Source of the DNA: Candidatus Melainabacteria bacterium
GTDB taxonomy: Bacteria; Cyanobacteriota; Vampirovibrionia; 2-02-FULL-35-15
DNA: 40,600 nt
Direction of reading: 5' to 3'
Assembly: GCA_023250205.1 (NCBI GenBank)
Contig: JAHFBE010000014.1
Span: forward strand, 1-40,600
Positions within the stretch are counted from its first letter, which is position 1, and each line of letters opens with the position of its first letter. Positions 23,607-32,543 of this stretch are shown in pieces. A program made the position numbers and the translations under genes. Below the pieces are notes generated by a model, which searched no databases, was not told where the DNA came from, and saw only the letters and a list, made by a program, of their open reading frames with translations.

Positions 23607-24530
23607 TCACTTTCTTAAAAGATAGATGTATAAACCACCGATATCTTTAGATGGTCCAACTCTTTCCACCTTTTCTACTTTAAATCCAATATTTTCTATT
23701 TCTTTTCTAAATTCAGTGTCAGATATTTTGTAATCACCCCTTGATAAATCAACTGTAGTGTCACCAACTTCTTTGATATTTCTTTTCTTTCTTAGTATTT
23801 CTAATAGATTTTCAGCTAGAAAAGTTGCCTTGTCTATTTTTTCTGAAGATGCTTCGTCAATCTTATCTACCCAACTCAATATGAGGTCAATTTGTTCTTT
23901 TGATTTAACTGCTTCATCATCATAATTTTCATATAAATCATCAAGGAAAGTTTTCGCTTCTTCTTGAGCTAGATAATTAAATCCTAATTTCTTTGCATTA
24001 GAAATAATATGAGAATACCAAATGATTAGTTTAAGTAACCTATCTTCAAGATTAGAATAAGCAGCCGGATTTTCATCCCCAAGAACATAAGCTCCACCAT
24101 CTTTCAACTGGTTGTAAATATTTTTAAGATATCTTTCTGTTACTTTTCCTTTTTGTACGTGGTGGTGAAAACCTTGACTGTAAAAGATATCTATAGATTT
24201 AGAATGAACATATGTAGAAACATCTGCATTAACCACTTTAACCCTTGAATTATATGGTTTAAGTACCTTCTTTGCATGGTCAATAAAATCCAAATCATAA
24301 TCAATAGCAGTCAAGTGTATATTAGGAATTTGAAGGAACAATGGTGTAATTCTTGCGGGTCCACAACCAATTTCAATTACTTCTGGGTTTGTTTTACCAC
24401 AAACTTCTTTTTCCACAAAATCTTTAATTACTTTGTCTGCAACAGCTATGTATAAATGTTCATTAGTCATTATCCTGTTGTATTCTTCAGGAGAAATTAT
24501 TTTTGAATATGTTGCCGTATGTTGTGCCAT
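23607..24530 (-). CDS. SAM-dependent methyltransferase (class I)
   Basis: The 307-residue protein contains a class I methyltransferase core: motif I VIEIGCGPARITPLF (about 47-61), HLTAIDYDLDFIDHAK after it, then VKVVNADVSTY, and a post-motif IDIFYSQGFHHHV. A helical insertion of about 100 residues follows, then a C-terminal IGFKVEKVERVGPSKDIGGLYIYLLRK typical of the fold's last strands. The acceptor is not evident. The annotated ATG 24530 overlaps a perfect -10 box (TATAATG), so it would be leaderless-like; Met at 24470 (MTNEHLYIAVADK) is the alternative start. Nothing nearby points to a pathway. Confidence 0.85.
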   Translation of the reverse strand: MAQHTATYSKIISPEEYNRIMTNEHLYIAVADKVIKDFVEKEVCGKTNPEVIEIGCGPARITPLFLQIPNIHLTAIDYDLDFIDHAKKVLKPYNSRVKVVNADVSTYVHSKSIDIFYSQGFHHHVQKGKVTERYLKNIYNQLKDGGAYVLGDENPAAYSNLEDRLLKLIIWYSHIISNAKKLGFNYLAQEEAKTFLDDLYENYDDEAVKSKEQIDLILSWVDKIDEASSEKIDKATFLAENLLEILRKKRNIKEVGDTTVDLSRGDYKISDTEFRKEIENIGFKVEKVERVGPSKDIGGLYIYLLRK

Positions 24531-24557
24531 TATAGAGTGCTTGAAAGTCTAACACAA
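24529..24557 (-). promoter_or_regulatory. Promoter-like boxes overlapping the methyltransferase start
   Basis: TTGTGT (24557-24552), 17 nt, TATAAT (24534-24529) on the minus strand. The ATG at 24530 shares its A and T with the -10 box, so either the true start is 60 nt downstream (ATG 24470) or these boxes are fortuitous. A GTGCTTG/CAAGCAC inverted repeat spans the same area. Confidence 0.35.
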
Positions 24558-24630
24558 GAATGCAAGCACCCTGATTTTTTAAGAAAATATTTGTTTTTAG
24601 TAGTTAATTGATGTAGCTAAAGGTTAAGAA

Positions 24631-24657
24631 AAAAACTGGGATTGCGGGACGATTTTA
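24631..24657. repeat. Dispersed GACGATTTTA motif, copy E2
   Basis: AAAAACTGGGATTGCGGGAC followed by GATTTTA. It differs from copy E3 at 2 of 27 positions. It lies 101 nt upstream of the methyltransferase ATG and 60 nt past the stop of the 175-residue orphan. Confidence 0.75.
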
Positions 24658-24716
24658 GAACTTTTTTGAGGAGCTGTCCAAAAAAGATTTATGAGAAGGT
24701 GGCTTGGAAAAACCTT

Positions 24717-25244
24717 TTATACTCTAAGTAATGGAGGAATAAAAGTAGCTAAACGAACATGTGGACCTACCCAAGAATTCCATTGACTGAATTCTAAGAT
24801 TGCATCAAGGGCTTCATGGTCTTTCCCTTGTTCAAGCAATGTTCTAATATTTTCTAATTTTGGACCATTTTCTTTCTCATCATCCGCAAAAGCACCAGCT
24901 TCAGCATCAACAGTATAAGAACATGTTTGATATAAATGGTCCCATCCAGCACTTCTTCTAGGATTACTAACTGTTTTTAAATTTCCATCTATAATACTTC
25001 TCATTGTAGGTTCTAATGCTTTAAGAAACAATTGATTCATGTACCAAGACAAATGATCTTCGCTTGGGTTTCTTTTTATAGTTTGCGCAAGCTGAGGTAT
25101 TGCTTGTTCAAATTTTTTATTGTCAATAAGTGCTTTAAATCTTTTCCCATCATTATTTAATACAAAAGAGGCAACCCACGGTGTTCTTCTAACAAGATTA
25201 CTTACCAATTCTGGAATTCCTGTTGCTGAAAACACTTTACTCAT
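24717..25244 (-). CDS. Protein of unknown function
   Basis: A 175-residue soluble protein I do not recognise. It is helical, with a basic N-terminal third (NLVRRTPWVASFVLNNDGKRFKALIDNKKFEQAIPQLAQT) that reads like a TPR-type helix pair, a Trp-rich middle (HLSWYMNQLFLK, SAGWDHLYQTC), and a second repeat-like stretch (IRTLLEQGKDHEALDAILEFSQW). There is no signal peptide. Dispersed motif copies flank it on both sides (E2 and E3). No strong Shine-Dalgarno is visible. Confidence 0.65.
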   Translation of the reverse strand: MSKVFSATGIPELVSNLVRRTPWVASFVLNNDGKRFKALIDNKKFEQAIPQLAQTIKRNPSEDHLSWYMNQLFLKALEPTMRSIIDGNLKTVSNPRRSAGWDHLYQTCSYTVDAEAGAFADDEKENGPKLENIRTLLEQGKDHEALDAILEFSQWNSWVGPHVRLATFIPPLLRV

Positions 25245-25278
25245 GATTAAAATATATTATAAGACAAAAATAAAATAT

Positions 25279-25303
25279 AGGATAGAGGCAGGATTTGAAC
25301 TGT
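25279..25303 (-). pseudogene. tRNA 3'-end-like fragment
   Basis: On the minus strand the segment reads CACAGTTCAAATCCTGCCTC then TATCC, resembling the T-loop (TTCAAAT), the 3' T-stem strand and the 3' acceptor strand of a tRNA. No matching 5' half or anticodon arm lies upstream and no CCA follows. It may be an integration scar or chance. Confidence 0.35.
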
Positions 25304-25341
25304 GATTATTAATTATCTTTGAGAGTTAAGGCTTAGTTTGA

Positions 25342-25368
25342 AAAAACTGGGCTTGCGAGACGATTTTA
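25342..25368. repeat. Dispersed GACGATTTTA motif, copy E3
   Basis: AAAAACTGGGCTTGCGAGAC followed by GATTTTA. It lies 98 nt upstream of the start of the 175-residue orphan, almost the same distance as E2 from the methyltransferase start. Confidence 0.75.
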
Positions 25369-25559
25369 CCTGTCCGCCTTTGGCGGAGAACTTTTATTAG
25401 AGAAAATATAGGACGAGTTTATAAATTGGTTGCTTAATTTAGGTTAAAGAAAAATCTTAAAACAAATTTATCTAAATCTCTTTTTTTTCTTTAGATTCAT
25501 TATTTGTTTTTAAGTCTCAGTATGTTAGTATAAAGTCAATAAAACTTAGGAGATAAATT

Positions 25560-26075
25560 GTGACGATTGGTGATTATAGAAGAGCTAGTGAAGTGCCTTC
25601 TCCGAAGCCCCTTTCTTTTACTCCTTATATGAGGAAGCAAAATGATAATTCTATTGAATTAGATATAAACGAATTAAATCAGCCAATAGATCAAAATCCT
25701 AATTTGGAAAAGCTTGTCCCCGACTATTATAGAAATTTTCCACTGTATCAAAAACCAGGCAATGTTCTAATCGATGTGTGTCATCAAACAAACTATACTT
25801 CTTATGATTTAAAAGGGGTAGAATTGAGTGAAGTTGGTATAACTAAATTCATTAATCCTGATGATACACTTGATGATACACTACTTATAATTAACATTGA
25901 ATATACTTCTATATGGAATGGTTACCGCAGTAACGGATCTTCACAGGTAATCTTTGACGGGTCAACTTTTTATGATATTAGTGGAAAACCAATAAAGCTA
26001 ACTAGTGGCGTAGAAATTGGTCCTCAAATTTTTAATGCCTTTCTTAAACTTAAGGGACTAGATTTAAAAATTTGA
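25560..26075 (+). CDS. Protein of unknown function
   Basis: A 171-residue protein starting with GTG after a good AGGAGATAAATT ribosome-binding site. I do not recognise it. The N-terminal third is polar and Pro-rich (SEVPSPKPLSFTPYMRKQ); the rest suggests a beta-rich domain (NVLIDVCHQTNYTSYDLKG, LLIINIEYTSIWNGYRSNG, QVIFDGSTFYDISGKPI). It ends in a helix (QIFNAFLKLKGLDLKI). It has one Cys, no signal peptide and no membrane segment. It is a single gene, bounded by the repeat-rich spacer and tRNA-Gln. Confidence 0.7.
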   Translation: MTIGDYRRASEVPSPKPLSFTPYMRKQNDNSIELDINELNQPIDQNPNLEKLVPDYYRNFPLYQKPGNVLIDVCHQTNYTSYDLKGVELSEVGITKFINPDDTLDDTLLIINIEYTSIWNGYRSNGSSQVIFDGSTFYDISGKPIKLTSGVEIGPQIFNAFLKLKGLDLKI

Positions 26076-26166
26076 ATTAATTGTAGAGCAATAGAGGATT
26101 AGTAGCTTAAATACTTAAAATCCTTCTTCCGGAGCTAATTGTTGTTGTAGATCCCTGGTTTCTGAT

Positions 26167-26241
26167 TGGCTGGGGAGGTAGGGATCGAACCCACGAATGC
26201 CGAGACCAAAACTCGGTGCCTTACCGCTTGGCGACTCCCCA
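26167..26241 (-). tRNA. tRNA-Gln (anticodon UUG), CCA encoded
   Basis: On the minus strand the acceptor TGGGGAG pairs with CTCCCCA, followed by G and an encoded CCA (26169-26167). The D arm is GCCAAGCGGTAAGGC, the anticodon arm CCGAG-TTTTGGT-CTCGG with anticodon TTG, and the T arm GTGGG-TTCGATC-CCTAC. The sequence closely follows bacterial tRNA-Gln. A structured element (26252-26351) ends 10 nt upstream of the mature 5' end. Confidence 0.97.
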
Positions 26242-26251
26242 TTGTTTTTTT

Positions 26252-26351
26252 AAGGTTCAGACAAGCTGAACCTTTCCTCTACTAATTCAAATAGTTTGAT
26301 CGGATTTGCTGAATAAATCAGACAAATCCTACAATTGAAAAAGCATAAGAA
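26252..26351 (-). ncRNA. Three-hairpin structured element, copy 2 (unknown family)
   Basis: On the minus strand: TTCTTATGC (26351-26343); P1 (26329-26302) GGATTTG/CAAATCC, bulged T, inner stem CTGA/TCAG, loop TTTAT; P2 (26295-26281) ACTA/TAGT; purine-rich GAGGAAAG; P3 (26274-26252) AAGGTTCAG/CTGAACCTT with loop CTTGT, then an A-run. The tRNA-Gln gene follows directly. Compared with copy 1, about seven stem pairs differ in a compensatory way while loops, bulge, 9-mer and length (100 versus 101 nt) are kept. Confidence 0.6.
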
Positions 26352-26429
26352 ATCTTTTAATTTCAAGACATTTATAATTCAGAATTCAAAATAACGCTAT
26401 TAAATTATAATACTTCTATTGAGTTTTAT

Positions 26430-26954
26430 ATGCCAGAGATAACTTTTATTAGTAATAAAAATCAAAAAAGAACCCTTAAGTACTTTTTGATTTTTCTGAT
26501 TGCTGTTATTACATGGGTTTTACAAGTTTCAATCTTTAGCAGGTTCTTGTATTTTGATACGATTCCTAATTTATTGCTTTTAGGTTCTGTTTTTATAGGA
26601 ATAACATTTGGACCTTTAATGGGAACACTTTTTGGAATAATTGTCGCATTTTTAAATGCAAATATCTTTTATGATCATGTATTTTATGTTTCTTACCCCT
26701 TTGCTGGTCTAATAGCCGGTATATTAATAAAAAATCTCTTTTCTGATGAACTTTTATTTTTTTTATTGCTTTGTGTTTTGATAAATTTCCCGGTAGATTT
26801 GTTAAATGGTTGGCAATATAGCCTTCATAATTCAGTAAAAATAGCTGATCGTTATTTATTAGTTAGTCTTGTTGGAGTTATTATAAATGGTCTTTTTGCA
26901 CCGTTTTATTACCTTTTCATGAAATTTGTAACTAGAAATGTTAATCTTCGGTAG
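26430..26954 (+). CDS. MreD-like integral membrane protein
   Basis: The 174-residue protein has about five hydrophobic segments, starting YFLIFLIAVITWVLQVSIF (19-37). The second half of the first pair, IPNLLLLGSVFIGITFGPLMGTLFGIIVAFL, resembles MreD proteins (PDLLLLxxxxxxLxxGxxxGxxxGFxxGLLxD), which help position cell-wall elongation complexes with MreB, MreC, RodA and PBP2. mreB and mreC are not adjacent, which weakens the call. An ECF-type S component is the main alternative. hisS follows 32 nt later on the same strand. Confidence 0.55.
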   Translation: MPEITFISNKNQKRTLKYFLIFLIAVITWVLQVSIFSRFLYFDTIPNLLLLGSVFIGITFGPLMGTLFGIIVAFLNANIFYDHVFYVSYPFAGLIAGILIKNLFSDELLFFLLLCVLINFPVDLLNGWQYSLHNSVKIADRYLLVSLVGVIINGLFAPFYYLFMKFVTRNVNLR

Positions 26955-26986
26955 ATATTTTTTGTTTATTGCGTCAGAATCATCAT

Positions 26987-28273
26987 ATGAAATACCAATC
27001 GCCACGTGGGACACAAGATATTTTGCCAAAAGATTCTGCCAAGTGGCAGAAAATCATTGATACTTCTCGAAAATATTTAGAGTATTATTCATTTAAAGAA
27101 ATTCAAATTCCTATTTTTGAAAATACTGAGCTTTTCCAAAGAAGCGTTGGTGAAAGTTCTGACATTGTAAACAAGGAAATGTATACTTTCTTAGATAGAA
27201 GTGAGCGTTCTCTTACTTTACGACCGGAAGCTACTGCAGGTATTGTCCGTTCATTCGTTGAAAATGGTTTGCACAGAGAGCCTAAGCCTGTAAAACTCTG
27301 GACTTCTGGTCCTATGTTTAGATACGAGCGTGCTCAAACTGGACGCTATAGACAGTTTCATCAGATTGATGCAGAAGTCTTAGGAAGTAATAATGTTTCT
27401 TGCGAAGTTGAATCTATTTATCTCTTAAATTCTTTGTTTCTTTCCCTTGGTATTGATTCTAGAATTGAGATTAATTCTCTTGGTGATGCCGAATCAAGAA
27501 AATCCTATAAAGAATACTTTCAAAAATATACTAAAGGTTTTTTAGGAGATTTATGTGATGACTGTAAACGAAGATATGAACAAAATCCTCTTAGAATGCT
27601 GGATTGTAAGGTAAAGGAAGATCAGGAAATATATGCTGGTGCTAAAAAACCGATTGAGTTTTTATCAGAAGTATCAGCTAATAGATGGGAAGAAATTAAA
27701 AATCTGCTGGGCTTATATAAAGATAAAGAATCCAGAGATATAAAAAATATTGCTACAAATCCTAGCCTTGTTCGAGGACTTGATTATTATAATGATTTCG
27801 TCTTTGAAATAAAATCCACAAATGATATTTTAAAAGGACAGTCCACTATTTGTGCCGGTGGCAGATATGATGGACTGGTAGAATCTTTAGGTGGACCGGC
27901 TACTCCAGGATTTGGCTGGGCAATGGGAATAGAACGACTAATGCTTATTGTTGATACTGGAACAGATAATGCTATGTCGATTATGTTAATTAGTAACCAG
28001 CAGGATATTTTTCAGACAGCATCTGAACTTTCTGAAAATAATGATTTGAAATTAAATATTGAAGTTAATTATAACCCCCCAAATGTTTCAAAGCAAATTG
28101 AATCTGCGGTAAAAAAGAATATGGATTTTATTTTGTTTTATCTGGATGAGGAGAAAAAGAATGATGTCTTTAAAATAAAGAATTTAAAGACGCGTGAAGA
28201 AAAAGAGTGTAATAATAAAGCCAAGGAAATTATTAGTATAATTAAAGATCAAAAGGTAAGAAATGATAGATAA
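26987..28273 (+). CDS. hisS: Histidine-tRNA ligase
   Basis: HisS charges tRNA-His. I start at ATG 26987 (MKYQSPRGTQDILPKDS), giving 428 residues; a TTG at 26969 is the alternative, and neither has a good Shine-Dalgarno. Class II motifs are present: motif 1 region ELFQRSVGESSDIVNKEMYTF, motif 2 GPMFRYERAQTGRYRQFHQIDAEVLG, the histidine-binding RGLDYYNDFVFEI, and motif 3 GFGWAMGIERLML. A C-terminal anticodon-binding domain follows and ends in Lys-rich helices. A hairpin closes the gene at 28300-28324. Confidence 0.97.
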   Translation: MKYQSPRGTQDILPKDSAKWQKIIDTSRKYLEYYSFKEIQIPIFENTELFQRSVGESSDIVNKEMYTFLDRSERSLTLRPEATAGIVRSFVENGLHREPKPVKLWTSGPMFRYERAQTGRYRQFHQIDAEVLGSNNVSCEVESIYLLNSLFLSLGIDSRIEINSLGDAESRKSYKEYFQKYTKGFLGDLCDDCKRRYEQNPLRMLDCKVKEDQEIYAGAKKPIEFLSEVSANRWEEIKNLLGLYKDKESRDIKNIATNPSLVRGLDYYNDFVFEIKSTNDILKGQSTICAGGRYDGLVESLGGPATPGFGWAMGIERLMLIVDTGTDNAMSIMLISNQQDIFQTASELSENNDLKLNIEVNYNPPNVSKQIESAVKKNMDFILFYLDEEKKNDVFKIKNLKTREEKECNNKAKEIISIIKDQKVRNDR

Positions 28274-28299
28274 ATCAAGTGAAAGGAATTGACAGACGG

Positions 28300-28324
28300 A
28301 AGCCACCAACTTGTTTGGTGGCTT
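28300..28324 (+). terminator. Hairpin after hisS, possible weak terminator or leader of the next gene
   Basis: AAGCCACCAA (28300-28309) pairs perfectly with TTGGTGGCTT (28315-28324) around loop CTTGT, followed by only TTATAAAA. It is 27 nt past the hisS stop and 7 nt before the next ATG, so it may moderate read-through or bury the next ribosome-binding site. The CTTGT loop is the same as in P3 of structured element copy 2. Confidence 0.6.
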
Positions 28325-28331
28325 TATAAAA

Positions 28332-28733
28332 ATGACACAAATACCTAACATAAAAGATAAAATTGGTGCTGCCGTAAGCTATTTGACTTTAGGAATATGG
28401 GGGCTTATCTGGCTTTTGATTTCTAGTAGAAGTTATTTTGATCAAAAAGACTTTATAAGATTTCACTGCTATCAGTCCATTTTTGTTGGATTGCTCTATA
28501 TGTTTATTCCACAGGGATTTGCTATATTATTTTCACTAATCATTCAAATACTTGGATTGATTCCATTCCTAGCTTCAGTAACTAAGGGCTTGCATGTTGC
28601 ACATGGAATCTTGCAGCAAGGATTTCACTATGGATTACTTGCTTTAATTGTTTATTGTGTGATTTTTTCATTGCTTGGGAAATATACAAATATTCCGTAC
28701 GTTTCCCAAATTGCAAATAGGATGCTTAGATAA
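28332..28733 (+). CDS. Small multi-pass membrane protein, Tic20/DUF4870-like
   Basis: The 133-residue protein is started at ATG 28332; the TTG at 28311 lies in a hairpin loop. Four hydrophobic segments are visible (AVSYLTLGIWGLIWLLIS, IFVGLLYMFIPQGFAILFSL, IIQILGLIPFLASV, GLLALIVYCVIFSLLG). The pattern DFIRFHCYQSIFVGLL followed by a C-terminal IPYVSQIANRM recalls cyanobacterial Tic20-like and DUF4870 proteins, where FRFHxxQ is followed by late IPxIS. Function of these in bacteria is unsettled. The stop lies 1 nt from that of convergent thiC. Confidence 0.55.
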   Translation: MTQIPNIKDKIGAAVSYLTLGIWGLIWLLISSRSYFDQKDFIRFHCYQSIFVGLLYMFIPQGFAILFSLIIQILGLIPFLASVTKGLHVAHGILQQGFHYGLLALIVYCVIFSLLGKYTNIPYVSQIANRMLR

Positions 28734-28734
28734 C

Positions 28735-30226
<1,492 letters not shown>

Positions 30227-30238
30227 ATATAAGCTAAA

Positions 30239-31042
30239 TCATTTTCCAAGAATCCCTTCCTTTGGACTACTTGCACTTGCATATTCTTTTATAGGAATAC
30301 GCCCTGCTAAATATGCTTTTCTTCCAGCTTCAACCCCTAACTTAAAAGCTTCAGCCATTTGTTCTGGATTTTGAGCACCTGCAATTGCAGTGTTAACTAG
30401 AATTGCACTGGCTCCCATTTCCATTACCTGAGAGGCTTCTGATGGTACACCAAGGCCGGCATCTACTACTACGGGAACGTTAGACTGTTTGATTATTATT
30501 TCAATATTTGCAGCACATTTTACTCCCTGTCCTGAACCAATAGGAGAACCAAGTGGCATTACAGTGGCACAACCAACTTCTTCTAGTCTTTTAGCTAATA
30601 TTGGATCTGCATTTATATAAGGCAATACTACGAAACCATCTTCTACTAATTCTTTAGCGGCTTCAAATGTAGAAATAGGGTCTGGCAAAAGATATTTAGA
30701 ATCGGGAATCACCTCAAGTTTGACCCAATTGTTTATTCCCATAGCACGGCTTAGTTTTGCTATTCTAACTGCTTCTTCTTTTGTTTGACATCCAGCAGTG
30801 TTAGGTAATATCCAGTATTTCTTTGTATCAATGTGATCGAGTAGTCCAATATGTCCTGGAGAATTTAAATCAACTCTCCTTATAGCTACAGTAATTATTT
30901 TTGCTCCAGATGCTTCATGAGCTTTTTTCATCATTTCAAAATCTGTAAACTTACCTGTTCCAATCATTAATCTTGACTGAAATGTTTTTCCAGCAATTGT
31001 TATTGAGTCTTTTTTTATATTTGGTTCTAAAACTGATTTCAA
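30239..31042 (-). CDS. thiG: Thiazole synthase ThiG
   Basis: ThiG forms the thiazole phosphate of thiamine from DXP, ThiS-thiocarboxylate and dehydroglycine or iminoacetate. The 267 residues show [70 protein letters not shown] with the Schiff-base Lys, [13 protein letters not shown], and [20 protein letters not shown]. The only start in frame is TTG 31042, with the purine-rich GGAGGAAAG of the riboswitch 3' strand about 15-20 nt upstream. thiS, thiO/thiH and thiF are not adjacent. thiC follows, after repeat R2. Confidence 0.97.
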   Translation of the reverse strand: MKSVLEPNIKKDSITIAGKTFQSRLMIGTGKFTDFEMMKKAHEASGAKIITVAIRRVDLNSPGHIGLLDHIDTKKYWILPNTAGCQTKEEAVRIAKLSRAMGINNWVKLEVIPDSKYLLPDPISTFEAAKELVEDGFVVLPYINADPILAKRLEEVGCATVMPLGSPIGSGQGVKCAANIEIIIKQSNVPVVVDAGLGVPSEASQVMEMGASAILVNTAIAGAQNPEQMAEAFKLGVEAGRKAYLAGRIPIKEYASASSPKEGILGK

Positions 31043-31056
31043 TGTATAACCACTTT

Positions 31057-31173
31057 TCTTTCCTCCGCCAGCATTACCTGGATCAGGTTCAGGGATTAGT
31101 TTCCACTTCTCAGCTTTTCTAAGGGTTATTACTATTTTTACTTAAGGAAATCTTAGAATTGCACTCCCAGATG
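31057..31173 (-). promoter_or_regulatory. TPP riboswitch controlling thiG-thiC
   Basis: On the minus strand the conserved TPP (THI-box) segments appear in order: GGGAGTGC, a long variable P3 stem-loop, GCTGAGA, then CCCTGAACCTGATCC, GGTAATGC and GGCGGAGGA. These are the thiamine-pyrophosphate sensing arms. The closing 3' strand GGAGGAAAG also looks like the Shine-Dalgarno for the TTG start of thiG about 15 nt on, and no terminator hairpin is visible between them, so translational control is likely. Confidence 0.95.
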
Positions 31174-31319
31174 AATATACTATCATAGAATTTTTTATTT
31201 TGGGCATATTAAAATCAGCTTTATTTGATTAGGGGTACTGATTAAATTTGGTTCTTTATAAGCTAGATACTTAACAGGGGGAATATTTAAGAGTTATCAC
31301 TTTTAAAATTTTATAAATT

Positions 31320-32057
31320 ATGTCACCATTTCGAATTTTTGGAAATCTTCGTAGTCCTGGAGCAGGACAAGGACCTCCTCAGCGTATAACAAATATTACA
31401 GTAAATGGAGTTGCAAATTTTATTGTTGGTGCAAGAGATGTTTTTGTAAGTAATATTAGAAATGGTTTTCAGTCTGGAGGGGGACCATTTGGATTCTTAA
31501 GACCAATGGCTCCATTTCTTCCACCATTTATGCAAAATATGTTTGGTGGTGGAAATTCTGGGACAATACCACCCGAAGCTTTAGTAGCTGCAGCCATGGG
31601 AAGAGTAGCGGGACAACTGGGTGGTGGAATGCAAATGGGTGGAATGCCGATGGGTGGAATGCCAATGGGTGCTGGTCCTATGGGAGCAATAAATCCTATG
31701 GCGCCGCCAGCAGCAGCACCAGCTAGAATAGCTATTGAGCAAATGACTATTGCAGGATTAATTCCTCGTGCGCAAGCAGGTAATCTTTTATTAGCTGGTG
31801 GTGGTGTAAATGAAGGACTACTTCCCGGTATTAATGCAGGAAATGCGGCTGCAGCAAGAGATAATATAAATAACCATTTGCAATTAGGAGGAGTGTTAGA
31901 TCCAGCTATAACAGCAAGGCCACCTGCTGAACAAAGGCAAATATGCCTGTTTATTGCTGCATATATTGATCGAGTAGCAAATTTTAGTCCTGCACAAAGA
32001 GCTGATTTAAATGCTCTTGCAGGTAGGTGGCGAGGATTTGCTCCTGCGGCTGGATAG
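31320..32057 (+). CDS. Gly/Met/Ala-rich protein of unknown function
   Basis: The 245-residue product is unrecognised. The N-terminal third has ITNITVNGVANFIVGARDVFV. The centre (about 98-130) is low-complexity, with tandem MGGMPMGGMPMGAGPM-type repeats followed by PMAPPAAAPA. The C-terminal third is helical (ARIAIEQMTIAGLIPRAQAGNLLL; ICLFIAAYIDRVANFSPAQRADLNALAGRW). There is no signal peptide or membrane helix. Its GC content is higher than that of its neighbours in the repeat. The next gene downstream shares the N[IV]T[VF]NG motif. Function unknown. Confidence 0.65.
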   Translation: MSPFRIFGNLRSPGAGQGPPQRITNITVNGVANFIVGARDVFVSNIRNGFQSGGGPFGFLRPMAPFLPPFMQNMFGGGNSGTIPPEALVAAAMGRVAGQLGGGMQMGGMPMGGMPMGAGPMGAINPMAPPAAAPARIAIEQMTIAGLIPRAQAGNLLLAGGGVNEGLLPGINAGNAAAARDNINNHLQLGGVLDPAITARPPAEQRQICLFIAAYIDRVANFSPAQRADLNALAGRWRGFAPAAG

Positions 32058-32152
32058 AATATCATTAAATTTATTTTATTTAACCAGTTTTTAACCTAAT
32101 ATAAATTTTTTTAGGCTTATCCCTTTGTATATGCCAGAGGTTAATTTTTAAG

Positions 32153-32536
32153 ATGTTTATACTAAATTTCAGAACACACATGCCATTTAGACCACCTATA
32201 CATAGACCAGGTGGTTTTAATGTTACTTTTAATGGTCCAGTATTTTTCAATCAGACCAATAACTATTTCGTTCAACAAAACGTTGCTCCGGCTTATAACC
32301 CATACATTGCTTATAACAACCCATATGCTTATAATCAACCTTCATTTGGCGGTTATGGATATCATCCATATGGATATGGAGTTCAAGCATATCAACCACC
32401 AGTTACAGCTTTTAATTATCTTTTAAATGATGGTAGAAATTTTATCGCAGCACGCGGTGGCGGAATTCCCATAGTAGATCCTTGGATGAATGGACCTCAA
32501 ACAGTGAACCTTCTTAGAGGTTTAGGTCTTGTATAA
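32153..32536 (+). CDS. Pro/Tyr/Asn-rich protein of unknown function
   Basis: A 127-residue protein (118 if ATG 32180, MPFRPPIHRPGG, is used; that start parallels MSPFR in the gene upstream). The N-terminus has FNVTFNGPVFFNQTNNYFVQQ. The middle is rich in Tyr, Asn, Pro and Gly (YNPYIAYNNPYAYNQ, GGYGYHPYGYGVQAYQPP). The C-terminal 40 residues are ordinary (FNYLLNDGRNFIAARGGGIPIVDPWM). No signal peptide is evident. It lies 95 nt after the Gly/Met-rich gene, and the stop is 7 nt from that of the convergent gene. It may be a partner of the upstream protein. Confidence 0.6.
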   Translation: MFILNFRTHMPFRPPIHRPGGFNVTFNGPVFFNQTNNYFVQQNVAPAYNPYIAYNNPYAYNQPSFGGYGYHPYGYGVQAYQPPVTAFNYLLNDGRNFIAARGGGIPIVDPWMNGPQTVNLLRGLGLV

Positions 32537-32543
32537 TAATTTT

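Larger units (their letters stand above)
25245..25559. other. Gene-free spacer with a dispersed motif and a tRNA-like remnant
   Basis: This 315-nt gap lies between divergent orphan genes. It holds the tRNA-like fragment at 25279-25303, motif copy E3 at 25342-25368, and a short perfect hairpin TCCGCC TTT GGCGGA (25373-25387). The last 60 nt lead to the gene at 25560 and contain TATAAAG near 25530 as a possible -10 box. Confidence 0.5.

Noticed and set aside
24458-24530. Frameshift or truncation of the methyltransferase
   Set aside because: The frame is intact from the first motif to the C-terminal strands; only the start codon is uncertain.
31469-32065. 198-codon frame antisense to the Gly/Met-rich gene
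   Set aside because: Long only because of the low-complexity repeat composition on the other strand; no start signals.
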